A stretch of 14,459 bases of DNA from Bacteroidales bacterium UBA714 (GTDB lineage: Bacteria > Bacteroidota > Bacteroidia > Bacteroidales > UBA932), in the NCBI GenBank assembly GCA_002298075.1, contig DBLW01000143.1:1-14459 (forward strand), given 5' to 3'. Positions 1 through 6,798 of this stretch are shown in pieces (position 1 is the stretch's first letter; the number at the start of each line of letters is the position of its first letter). The position numbers and the translations under genes are program-made. Below the pieces are notes generated by a model, which saw only the letters and a program-made list of their open reading frames with translations, had not been told where the DNA came from and did not search any database.

Positions 1-630
1 ACCTGCCCTCTCATAACCAAGGCAGACGGAGGCAAATTCGGAAAGACAGAGAAAGGAAACATCTGGCTCGACCCGGAGAGGACTTCCCCATACCAGTTCT
101 ACCAGTTCTGGCTCAATGTATCCGACACAGACGCAGAGAAATACATCAGGATATTCACCATGCTCGGCAAAGAGGAAATCGACTCTGCTATAGCCGCACA
201 CCAGCAGGCACCGCACGAGAGAAGCCTCCAGAAACTCCTCGCAAAAGAGGTGACCACCATGGTGCATGGCGCACAGGAATACGAAAAGGCCGTGTCTGCT
301 TCCCAGATGCTTTTCGGCAATGCCACTTCCGAGGCGCTCAAGAGCCTTGACGAAAAGACTTTCCTTGCCGTATTTGACGGAGTTCCTACATTCGAGGTGG
401 AGGACAGCAAATTCCCGATGGGCATCATAGACCTGCTTGCAGCAGAATCAAAGGTATTCCCGTCAAAGGGAGAATGCCGCAAGATGATACAGGCCGCTGG
501 TGTAAGCATCAACAAGGAAAAGGTGACGGATGCGAACGCCATGATAGGCAGTGAGTCCTATATCAACGGCAAGTATATCCTCGCGCAGAAAGGCAAGAAG
601 AATTACTTTATCATCAAAATCGTAAAGTGA
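1..630 (+). CDS. tyrS: Tyrosyl-tRNA synthetase, C-terminal half (5' end outside window)
   Basis: Reading frame 1 is open from the first base and encodes the last 209 residues of a class I tyrosyl-tRNA synthetase, which charges tRNA-Tyr in the cytoplasm. The family is usually about 420-430 residues, so roughly half is here. Visible marks are the class I signature KFGKT (fragment residues 12-16, nt 34-48), which is the KMSKS equivalent in bacterial TyrS, followed by GNIWLDPERTSPYQFYQFW, typical of the family. The anticodon-binding helical region follows, then a C-terminal S4 RNA-binding domain at about residues 143-203 (PSKGECRKMIQAAGVSIN ... INGKYIL). The stop TGA shares its last base with the rbfA start, so the two are probably translationally coupled. 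Identification is secure; the N-terminal catalytic part with the HIGH motif lies outside. Confidence 0.96.
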   Translation, partial: TCPLITKADGGKFGKTEKGNIWLDPERTSPYQFYQFWLNVSDTDAEKYIRIFTMLGKEEIDSAIAAHQQAPHERSLQKLLAKEVTTMVHGAQEYEKAVSASQMLFGNATSEALKSLDEKTFLAVFDGVPTFEVEDSKFPMGIIDLLAAESKVFPSKGECRKMIQAAGVSINKEKVTDANAMIGSESYINGKYILAQKGKKNYFIIKIVK

Positions 631-980
631 TGGAAAAGAACACCGAAAGCACACGTCAGCTCAAGGTAGCCAAGGAGCTCCAGAAGCATATGGCCGAGAT
701 TATCCGCAGCAAGGGGATGGCGGCCTTCGGAGGAGCACTGGTGTCCGTGAGCGGAGTAAAGATAAGCCCGGACCTATCTGTCGCCAAGATATACGTAAGC
801 GTCTTTCCTTCAGAAAAGGCGCAGAGCGTGATGGAGCAGCTTCAGGAAAACGGCAGGGCTCTCCGCGGAGAGCTCGGGAACAAGGTAGCACGCCAGCTCA
901 GGATTGTGCCTGAAATCGTGTTTTACCTCGACAGCTCCCTCGATTATGTCGAGCACATTGAACAGCTTCTGAAAAAATGA
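630..980 (+). CDS. rbfA: Ribosome-binding factor A
   Basis: A 116-residue protein of the usual RbfA length. RbfA binds the immature 30S subunit near the 5' end of 16S rRNA through a KH-type fold and helps late maturation and cold adaptation. The family pattern is clear: an N-terminal helix (TRQLKVAKELQKHMAEII), the strand VSVSGVKISPDLSVAKIYVSVF, and the C-terminal RQLRIVPEIVFYLDSSLDY. I chose ATG at 630 because it overlaps the tyrS stop as TGATG; a GTG one codon upstream (627) would also be in frame. The stop overlaps the next gene's start as ATGA, so tyrS, rbfA and the permease read as one chain. No obvious Shine-Dalgarno sequence is present, which is usual in Bacteroidota. Confidence 0.95.
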   Translation: MEKNTESTRQLKVAKELQKHMAEIIRSKGMAAFGGALVSVSGVKISPDLSVAKIYVSVFPSEKAQSVMEQLQENGRALRGELGNKVARQLRIVPEIVFYLDSSLDYVEHIEQLLKK

Positions 981-2200
981 GGCTCGTGCCGTTCATAGCG
1001 TGCAGATACCTTTTCGCAAAGAAGTCACACAATGTGATAAACATAATTTCTGCGATAAGCGCCATCGGCATGTCCGTGGGTACGGCGGCACTGATAATAA
1101 TACTTTCTGTCTATAACGGGTTCGACTCGCTCATCAGGTCAATGATGAGTGATGTCGAGCCTGATTTGCTTGTAACGCCGGCATCCGGAAAGGTATTCGT
1201 GCCAGAAGGGGAAGCCTATGACTGGCTATATGGCCAAGCCTCCGTCAAAAACATCTGCTGCACGCTGCAGGAGGACGTTTTCATAAACTATGACGGCAAG
1301 CAGGGACTGGCCAAGGCCAAGGGAGTGGACTGGATATATGAGGAGGAATCCCCGATAAGAGACCGGATGACAAACGGCACCTTCACTCTGCACCGCGCAG
1401 ATGTGCCCATGGCATGCGCCGGAACAGTGCTGGCACACGAACTCGGCATCAATCCGCGCTTCTTGTCCCCGATAGAAATCTATTTCCCGTCACGTACGCG
1501 CAGGATATCTATGTCAAATCCGGCAGCCGCCATTGAGTGCGTCAAGGTCTGGCCGGCAGGAATATTCTCAATCAGCAGCGACATAGACAAAGAACTGCTA
1601 ATAGTCCCGATAGAAAAGATGCGCGAGCTGCTGGAGTACGAAGACGAGGTCTCGGCCGTGGAAATCCGCATTGCGGAAGGCTATGGCGCGGGAGAAGCCG
1701 CGAGACTGAAAAAAGAACTTGAGACAAGGCTCGGGGACGGTTTCGAAGTACGGGACAGGTTCATGCAGAACGAAACGCTGTACAAGATGATGAAATATGA
1801 GAAGGCCGCGATATATATGATACTTATTTTCGTCATCATAATAATAGCCTTCAACATATTCGGCAGCCTTTCCATGCTGATAATCGAGAAGTCCGGAGAC
1901 ATCGCCACGCTCCGCAGCCTCGGCGCGCCGGAGAGGCTCATCAGACGGATATTCGTGCTTGAAGGATGGCTGATATCTCTGACAGGACTTGCCGGAGGGC
2001 TTGTCGTTGGCATAGGATTCTCCCTGTTGCAGCAGCATTTCGGATTCATAAAAATGCCCGGACATTTTGTCGTCCAGGCATATCCGGTTATATTGTCCGC
2101 AAAGGACATTCTGCTCACTTGCTTTTCCGTAGCCGCCATAGGCTATATAATCGCTCTTCTTCCTGTGATGTCATACGGGAAATTCATGTCTGACCGTTAA
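977..2200 (+). CDS. FtsX-type ABC transporter permease, LolC/LolE-like
   Basis: A 407-residue inner-membrane permease with the layout of the LolC/LolE/MacB class. One transmembrane segment lies at about residues 22-47, then a large extracytoplasmic domain (about 50-275), then three segments near 277-300, 331-351 and 378-397. The FtsX core motif around EKSGDIATLRSLGAP (about 304-318) is the cytoplasmic coupling region between transmembrane segments 2 and 3. In proteobacteria LolCDE releases lipoproteins from the inner membrane toward the outer membrane, and this topology fits that role; the exact substrate is inferred. No ABC ATPase (LolD-like) is encoded in the window, so the partner must be elsewhere. 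The start overlaps the rbfA stop by 4 nt (ATGA). A more general FtsX-family permease remains possible. Confidence 0.9.
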   Translation: MRLVPFIACRYLFAKKSHNVINIISAISAIGMSVGTAALIIILSVYNGFDSLIRSMMSDVEPDLLVTPASGKVFVPEGEAYDWLYGQASVKNICCTLQEDVFINYDGKQGLAKAKGVDWIYEEESPIRDRMTNGTFTLHRADVPMACAGTVLAHELGINPRFLSPIEIYFPSRTRRISMSNPAAAIECVKVWPAGIFSISSDIDKELLIVPIEKMRELLEYEDEVSAVEIRIAEGYGAGEAARLKKELETRLGDGFEVRDRFMQNETLYKMMKYEKAAIYMILIFVIIIIAFNIFGSLSMLIIEKSGDIATLRSLGAPERLIRRIFVLEGWLISLTGLAGGLVVGIGFSLLQQHFGFIKMPGHFVVQAYPVILSAKDILLTCFSVAAIGYIIALLPVMSYGKFMSDR

Positions 2201-2229
2201 TTATTGCGGTTGTGCGTTCCTTTCAGAAG

Positions 2230-3297
2230 TCACTTCAGACGTTCCAGGTGGCATAATATCAGATTGCCGTCATCATCCCTAAGGTGCATTCCGTTTCCTT
2301 CGCAATAGCGGAACCACTTGCAGTCCACACACTCCCCTTTCTTCATCCAAGAGCGGTCACGGTAAGGCCCGAAACGGTTTTCCCACACGTCAATGAAATC
2401 ATCCTTATAGATGTTGCCCTGATGATAGTCGGACCGGATGCTTGAACATGCCGATATTGAGCCGTCGATAAGGACGGAGCCTATTGTCAACCCGGCCTGG
2501 CAAGTGTAAAGATGATCCCGTACCTCGCCTTCATACTCTCCGAGAAAGCCCTCACAACCGTAGCTTGCTGAAATGCGGCCTTCCTTGCGGGTCTGCTTTA
2601 TGAATTCCATCAGCCCGCGGAAACGCTCACTGCCAAGCTGCAATTCAGGGTCCTGTGCCGCACGTCCGACCGGAAAAACCGTAAACAGGCGCCAGCTTTT
2701 AAGACCGAGGCTTATCAGATACTCCTTGAATTGTCCGAGAGAATCATAATTGCGGTTATTTACGCAAGTCACGACATCAAACTTTATGGACGGTTCTTTT
2801 GCAAGGATGCCGATAGCCCTTGAAGCATTCGAAAAGGCGTCAGGAACTCCGCGCATCCAATTGTGCTCAGCCTCAAATCCGTCAAGGCTTATGGTAGCCG
2901 AATGCAGTCCGGCGCCAAGCAGTCTGTCTATCATCTCAGGGGTCATAAGACGCCCGTTAGAAACCATGCTCCACGGAAATTCCATGTCATAAATGGCCCG
3001 GCCGCATTGCACTATGTCTTTTCGCATAAGAGGCTCGCCACCGGAGATGATGACCATTATCTTGTGAGGGTCATAATTCTCCCTGATTCTTTCCAGCACT
3101 TTCCTGAAATCCCCGAAAGGCATGTCAGGGTGCTGTGCAGAGACCTTGCAGTCGCTTCCGCAATGGCGGCATTTCATATTGCAGCGCAAGGTGGATTCCC
3201 AGAAGAGCTGTTTCAAGGGGTGTTTCTGCCTTGTGTCCTTAATGAGCTGCCTGTTAAGTTCAAGAGCCAGGCGGCGGGCTATGGAAATTCCTGTCAT
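2230..3297 (-). CDS. Radical SAM/SPASM enzyme of the rSAM/lipoprotein system
   Basis: A 355-residue radical SAM protein. The AdoMet cluster motif CNMKCRHC (C39, C43, C46; Cx3Cx2C) binds the catalytic [4Fe-4S] cluster, and GGEP at 86-89 contacts the AdoMet amino group. The C-terminal third is a SPASM-type auxiliary-cluster domain with Cys at 248, 266, 284, 323, 326, 332 and 349, including GECVDCKWFRYCEGN. SPASM proteins commonly modify ribosomally made peptides or proteins. The gene starts 5 nt after the stop of a small lipoprotein gene; AAAGG, formed by that stop codon region, sits just before the ATG and could serve as its ribosome-binding site. This pairing and the sequence style match what I recall as TIGR04133 (radical SAM enzyme, rSAM/lipoprotein system). 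The substrate and chemistry are not established; modification of the neighbouring lipoprotein is inference. Confidence 0.9.
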   Translation of the reverse strand: MTGISIARRLALELNRQLIKDTRQKHPLKQLFWESTLRCNMKCRHCGSDCKVSAQHPDMPFGDFRKVLERIRENYDPHKIMVIISGGEPLMRKDIVQCGRAIYDMEFPWSMVSNGRLMTPEMIDRLLGAGLHSATISLDGFEAEHNWMRGVPDAFSNASRAIGILAKEPSIKFDVVTCVNNRNYDSLGQFKEYLISLGLKSWRLFTVFPVGRAAQDPELQLGSERFRGLMEFIKQTRKEGRISASYGCEGFLGEYEGEVRDHLYTCQAGLTIGSVLIDGSISACSSIRSDYHQGNIYKDDFIDVWENRFGPYRDRSWMKKGECVDCKWFRYCEGNGMHLRDDDGNLILCHLERLK

Positions 3298-3302
3298 AAC
3301 CT

Positions 3303-3734
3303 TTATTCTTCAAGTGAGAGTTTCATGTCAGCATTCTCAGCCCCATAATCGCCGCAGTCCCAATTGCCGCTTCCCTCACTCAGCTTCTTCAGTCCGACCT
3401 CAAGGGTCTTCCTTGAGAATTTTCCGCCGTTAAGTCCGCCGTCAATGTCGTCAAAAGCGATGGTAAGGGTTTCCTGAGGAAACATTCCTCCGCTCAGGAC
3501 ATAGGTTCCGTCAGCGGCTGTGAATGCACTGTCGGCAGGATATGTCTCATCAACAGTGACAGCGATTCCTTTTATCGGTGTTCCGGAAACATCCGTCACA
3601 CGTCCCTTTATCTCAAAATCGGCATGGGGCGTACCATACTCACACTTTATAATTATCTCCCCACAAGACACACCGGTCATGGCTGCAATTATGCCCAAGG
3701 CAAAACGGCAAAAACGGATGAAAAGATTTCTCAT
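3303..3734 (-). CDS. Radical SAM-associated putative lipoprotein
   Basis: A 143-residue exported protein. A basic, hydrophobic N-terminus (residues 1-23) ends at TGVSC, so C24 is the probable lipid-modified cysteine, although the lipobox is not ideal. Directly after it comes CEYGTPHADFEIKGRVTD, where YGTP and the KG.VTD strand open a small beta-sandwich of the carboxypeptidase-regulatory type (VSGTPIKGIAVTV, then DGTYVLSGG). Further on is a Gly/Asp stretch FDDIDGGLNGGKF (94-106) and a Cys in NWDCGDY (C127). These marks and the adjacent radical SAM gene fit the family I recall as TIGR04134 (lipoprotein with rSAM). It is probably surface- or periplasm-anchored. It may be the enzyme's substrate, but nothing in the sequence proves that. 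No strong promoter is visible in front; TGTATTTG ends only 3 nt before the start. Confidence 0.85.
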   Translation of the reverse strand: MRNLFIRFCRFALGIIAAMTGVSCGEIIIKCEYGTPHADFEIKGRVTDVSGTPIKGIAVTVDETYPADSAFTAADGTYVLSGGMFPQETLTIAFDDIDGGLNGGKFSRKTLEVGLKKLSEGSGNWDCGDYGAENADMKLSLEE

Positions 3735-3847
3735 AGCAAATACATTTTAATAAAACGGCATATAGATGCGGGCTTTTCCAGATATGTTGCATTGTCTGAT
3801 GGGAAAAGATGTGCAACAACGGCATACAAGATACTGAGTCATAAGCA

Positions 3848-3893
3848 ACTATGGGCTGACGCGTGCATCAACGCGCACCCGCCAGCCCATAGT
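3848..3893. other. Large imperfect hairpin downstream of nfnB (possible terminator)
   Basis: The arms ACTATGGGCTG and CAGCCCATAGT pair perfectly (11 bp). After two single mismatches the stem continues with CG/CG and GTGC/GCAC, closing on an 8-nt loop (3867-3874). It lies 18 nt after the nfnB stop and before the lipoprotein gene on the same strand, where a terminator is expected. Neither side has a convincing U-tract (the minus-strand tail is TGCTTATGACTC), so intrinsic termination is uncertain. It could instead stabilise a 3' end. Confidence 0.55.
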
Positions 3894-3911
3894 CAGTCAA
3901 ATATCAATCTT

Positions 3912-5300
3912 TTACAGTTTTCCGCCGATATACTCATGTATGGCAGCGGCGGCCTTACGTCCAGCTCCCATGGCAAGAATCACAGTGGCAGCACCGGTTA
4001 CGGCATCACCGCCCGCAAATACGCCCTGACGCGTTGTAACTCCGGACTCGTCTGCCACAAGACAGCCCCTGCGGTTAGTCTCAAGCCCTCCGGTAGTCCT
4101 GGCAATCAACGGATTAGGAGAAGTTCCGAGTGACATGATGACAGTATCGGTCTCAATCTCGAACTCAGAACCGGCAACAGGCACAGGACTGCGCCTTCCG
4201 CTCTCGTCCGGCTCACCAAGTTCCATCCTTATGCACTTCACAGCTCGCACCCAGCCTTTTTCATCACCGAGCACCTCGACAGGATTGGTCAGCATTGCAA
4301 ACTCAATCCCCTCTTCCTTTGCATGATGCACCTCCTCAAGACGGGCAGGAAGCTCTTTTTCAGTGCGCCTATAGACTATAGTGGTATGAGCACCGAGCCT
4401 GAGGGCAGTACGTGCCGCATCCATGGCAACATTTCCGCCTCCCACGACCACGACCTTGCTTCCGGTGTGGATAGGAGTCATATAATCGTCACGATAAGCC
4501 TTCATCAAGTTATTGCGGGTAAGGAACTCGTTTGCAGAGAACACGCCGTTGAGATTCTCCCCGGGAATGCCCATGAATTTCGGCAGACCTGCTCCAGAGC
4601 CTACGAAAACGGCTTCGAATCCCTCCTCGTCCAGAAGCGAATCAATCGTAACAGTCCTTCCGACCACAACATTTGTCTCGATTTTCACTCCAAGCGCCTT
4701 CACCTGGGCTATTTCAGCTGCTACCACCTTGTCCTTAGGAAGCCTGAATTCAGGTATTCCGTACTCAAGCACGCCGCCAGGACGGTGAAGCGCCTCAAAC
4801 ACAGTCACATCATAGCCAAGCTTGGCAAGGTCGCTCGCACATGCAAGTCCTGCAGGACCGCTACCTACAATCGCAATCCTATGGCCGTTAGGCTCTGCTT
4901 TCACTGGCTCAAGACCACCGTTCTCACGTGTCCAGTCGGCCACGAAACGCTCAAGTTTTCCGATGGCCACCGGTTCAGCCTTCACTCCGAGAATGCAGCT
5001 TCCCTCACACTGGGTCTCCTGCGGGCATACCCTTCCGCATACTGCAGGCAGAGAAGAATCCTCAGCAATCACAGCAGCCGCACCGGAAAAGTCACCGGCA
5101 GCGACACGTGAGATGAAAGCCGGAATCTTAACGTTCACCGGACATGCTCCCACGCAGCGCGGATTCTTGCAATTAAGACATCTTGAAGCCTCAAGAACTG
5201 CTTCCTTTTCATCATATCCGTAGCATACCTCCTCAAAATTGGTTGCACGGACCTTTGCCTCCTGCTCCCTGACAGGGACTCTCGGTATTCTGTTTGCCAT
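3912..5300 (-). CDS. nfnB: NADPH-binding large subunit of NfnAB / GltA-type FAD-dependent oxidoreductase
   Basis: A 462-residue flavoprotein of the glutamate synthase small-subunit family. The N-terminal ferredoxin-like region carries cysteines for two [4Fe-4S] clusters (C41, C44, C49, C53 and C88, C92, C98, C102). Then come the FAD-binding GSGPAG (146-151), the NADPH-site GGGN (287-290), and the C-terminal FAD contact GVFAGGDAVTGAATVILAMGAG (start about 426). The gene overlaps the NfnA-like gene by one base (TAATG) and no large glutamate synthase subunit (GltB) is nearby. This arrangement points to NfnAB, the NADH-dependent reduced ferredoxin:NADP+ oxidoreductase that couples flavin-based electron bifurcation to NADPH supply. 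Annotation pipelines often call it gltA (NADPH-dependent glutamate synthase) or sulfide dehydrogenase subunit. Family assignment is firm; the physiological reaction is inferred from the gene pair. Confidence 0.9.
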   Translation of the reverse strand: MANRIPRVPVREQEAKVRATNFEEVCYGYDEKEAVLEASRCLNCKNPRCVGACPVNVKIPAFISRVAAGDFSGAAAVIAEDSSLPAVCGRVCPQETQCEGSCILGVKAEPVAIGKLERFVADWTRENGGLEPVKAEPNGHRIAIVGSGPAGLACASDLAKLGYDVTVFEALHRPGGVLEYGIPEFRLPKDKVVAAEIAQVKALGVKIETNVVVGRTVTIDSLLDEEGFEAVFVGSGAGLPKFMGIPGENLNGVFSANEFLTRNNLMKAYRDDYMTPIHTGSKVVVVGGGNVAMDAARTALRLGAHTTIVYRRTEKELPARLEEVHHAKEEGIEFAMLTNPVEVLGDEKGWVRAVKCIRMELGEPDESGRRSPVPVAGSEFEIETDTVIMSLGTSPNPLIARTTGGLETNRRGCLVADESGVTTRQGVFAGGDAVTGAATVILAMGAGRKAAAAIHEYIGGKL

Positions 5301-6157
5301 TATTTTCCCCTCCCTATCTTACATTTGTGGTCAGCTTCCTGCTCATGCGTCCTGTACATGCCCTGACGGCGCATAGCCTCGTCAAAGTCAACGTCATATC
5401 CATTAAACTCAGGACCTTCGACACATGCGAACCTGGTCTTTCCGGCAACGGTCACACGGCAGGCGCCGCACATTCCGGTTCCGTCCACCATAAGAGTATT
5501 AAGGCTGACGATTATAGGCAGGCCAAGCTTCTTCGCTGTCAAAGTGGCAAATTTCATCATTATCATAGGACCTATCGCCACAGCCTGCGTATAGCTCTTC
5601 CCGTCTTCATTGACAAGTTTCTCCAGCATGGCAGTGACAAGGCCCTTGAAGCCTTCCGAACCGTCGTCCGTGCAGATATACAGGTTGTCACATACGGACT
5701 CCATCTCCTTTCTGAAGATGACCAAATCTGCAGTCTTGGCTCCGACAATCACATCAACAGCAACTCCCCTCTCGTGAAGCCACTTCACCTGCGGATATAC
5801 AGGAGCGGTGCCGACACCTCCTGCGATGAATATGTATCTCTGTCCGGCAAGCTCCCCGGCAGACATCTCAGTGAAATCCGAAGGTACACCGAGCGGCCCC
5901 ACAACGTCAGCGAAGGAATCTCCCTCGTTCATGGCGCATATTTCTGTCGTAGATGCACCAATCTGCTGCGTCACGATTGTGACAGTTCCGGCATCCTTGT
6001 CGTAATCACTTATAGTAAGCGGAATGCGCTCACCGTTTTCTGTTGCACGCACTATGAGGAACTGTCCAGGAAGGGCAGCTGCCGCCAATCTGGCAGCCTC
6101 TACCTCCATCCTGCAGATCGTAGGCGTCAGCATTTCTTTTCTGATGACTCTATACAT
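5300..6157 (-). CDS. nfnA: NfnA-like FAD/NAD-binding [2Fe-2S] subunit
   Basis: A 285-residue protein of the PyrK/sulfide dehydrogenase/ferredoxin-NADP reductase-like family. An N-terminal FAD-binding barrel includes ERIPLTIS (43-50). A nucleotide-binding fold follows with GGVGTAP (113-119) and IGPMIMM (195-201). A C-terminal [2Fe-2S] site has the family pattern DGTGMCGACRV, where the likely ligands are D225, C230, C233 and C245 (the Asp ligand is characteristic of NfnA), followed by EGPEFNGYDVDFD. It is the first gene of a two-gene operon, and its stop shares a base with the nfnB start, which suggests equimolar production of a heterodimer. In Nfn this subunit takes NADH. PyrK of dihydroorotate dehydrogenase is less likely because no pyrD is adjacent and the partner is NfnB-type. 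Confidence 0.88.
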   Translation of the reverse strand: MYRVIRKEMLTPTICRMEVEAARLAAAALPGQFLIVRATENGERIPLTISDYDKDAGTVTIVTQQIGASTTEICAMNEGDSFADVVGPLGVPSDFTEMSAGELAGQRYIFIAGGVGTAPVYPQVKWLHERGVAVDVIVGAKTADLVIFRKEMESVCDNLYICTDDGSEGFKGLVTAMLEKLVNEDGKSYTQAVAIGPMIMMKFATLTAKKLGLPIIVSLNTLMVDGTGMCGACRVTVAGKTRFACVEGPEFNGYDVDFDEAMRRQGMYRTHEQEADHKCKIGRGK

Positions 6158-6189
6158 TTTCTTGTCTCTAAGTTTGTCACATTAGTCCG

Positions 6190-6197
6190 CAAAGATA
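6190..6197 (-). promoter_or_regulatory. Bacteroidota -7 box for nfnAB
   Basis: On the minus strand TATCTTTG matches TAnnTTTG exactly, inside an AT-rich run. A start site about 5 nt downstream would leave a leader of roughly 25-30 nt before the nfnA ATG at 6157. No clear TTTG -33 box is found at the usual 19-21 nt spacing, so this rests on the -7 element and position only. Confidence 0.6.
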
Positions 6198-6280
6198 CAA
6201 TATAATACCATATGCCGTCAGGATTTCGCCACTAATATTTTTCTTCCGTCCCATTTCCGGCACAGTCATATGCACCCATC

Positions 6281-6324
6281 AAAACAAACGAATCCCGAAA
6301 GCGTCAATATTGCTTTCGGGATTC
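6281..6324 (-). terminator. Intrinsic terminator after the HMA-protein gene
   Basis: A perfect 13-bp stem (GAATCCCGAAAGC at 6290-6302 with GCTTTCGGGATTC at 6312-6324) closes on a 9-nt loop. On the minus strand it is followed by GTTTGTTTTG. It lies 37 nt beyond the stop of the last gene in the putative metal operon, which is the expected place for its transcription end. It also separates that operon from the nfnAB promoter. Confidence 0.85.
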
Positions 6325-6360
6325 TTCATATTGAGAACAGAGTCCTGAAATTACTCCGTG

Positions 6361-6744
6361 CTACTCGTGGTGATGATGATGCGCGGCTTCTTCACCTGGT
6401 TCTGCCACAGGATAGCCGAGAGCCTCGATAGCGGCCTTCAAAGCCTCCTCAGATGTTTTCGAAGCATCGTATTTGATGTCAACCGTCTGGTCTTCAAGAG
6501 ACACTTTCAGATCCTTCACACCTTTTTCAAACGCTATGTTCTCCTGAACTTTCTTTACGCAATTCGCACAATGCAGGTGCACATGGAAATGCGCGTCACG
6601 GATTTCAGCCTTAGCCTTCTTGGAAGGTTTCTTGTCGGTGAGAGCCGAGATTTCGGCCGCTTCCGATGATTTTGCCATTACAGGCACAGCAGCGAATGCC
6701 ATAGCGGCAATGGCAGCGATGATGATTGTCTTTGCAAGTTTCAT
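6361..6744 (-). CDS. Exported heavy-metal-associated (HMA) domain protein with His-rich tail
   Basis: A 127-residue protein with a Sec signal peptide (residues 1-24, VPVMA before K25), a short Lys-rich linker, then one ferredoxin-like HMA domain (about 50-113). The metal site is HCANC (C59 and C62, CxxC). It is preceded by alternating histidines HFHVHLH (H52, H54, H56, H58), which on a beta strand would put four imidazoles on one face next to the CxxC. The end EALGYPV is usual for HMA domains, but the protein then carries an acidic stretch and finishes AAHHHHHE, a natural five-His tail. It is the third gene after a Cys/His-rich protein and a TonB receptor, 54 nt downstream of the receptor. 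The likely role is a periplasmic carrier of a soft metal, plausibly copper; the metal identity is inference. Confidence 0.88.
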   Translation of the reverse strand: MKLAKTIIIAAIAAMAFAAVPVMAKSSEAAEISALTDKKPSKKAKAEIRDAHFHVHLHCANCVKKVQENIAFEKGVKDLKVSLEDQTVDIKYDASKTSEEALKAAIEALGYPVAEPGEEAAHHHHHE

Positions 6745-6798
6745 AATATCAAATATTTTTTGTTTGTGTCATATTATTCTAATGCACGCCGACCAGGG

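Noticed and set aside
2201..2229. Possible bidirectional terminator between the permease and the radical SAM gene
   Set aside because: Only 29 nt, with no stable stem and no T-run.
3737..3744. TGTATTTG as promoter of the lipoprotein gene
   Set aside because: One base off TAnnTTTG and only about 3 nt from the ATG, so it would imply a leaderless mRNA; no -33 box found.
3624..4133. 169-residue plus-strand frame crossing the 3735-3911 gap
   Set aside because: It runs antisense through the lipoprotein start, the hairpin and the nfnB end, and its composition is not protein-like.
4323..5111. 262-residue open frame on the plus strand
   Set aside because: Antisense shadow of nfnB with no recognisable motif.
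5294..6205. 303-residue open frame on the plus strand
   Set aside because: It lies antisense to nfnA, whose cofactor motifs are unmistakable; the translation is His/Ser/Arg-rich with no domain signal.
6364..6382. Run of GTG/ATG triplets as a microsatellite
   Set aside because: It encodes the in-frame five-His tail with mixed CAT and CAC codons, so it is coding sequence rather than a simple repeat.
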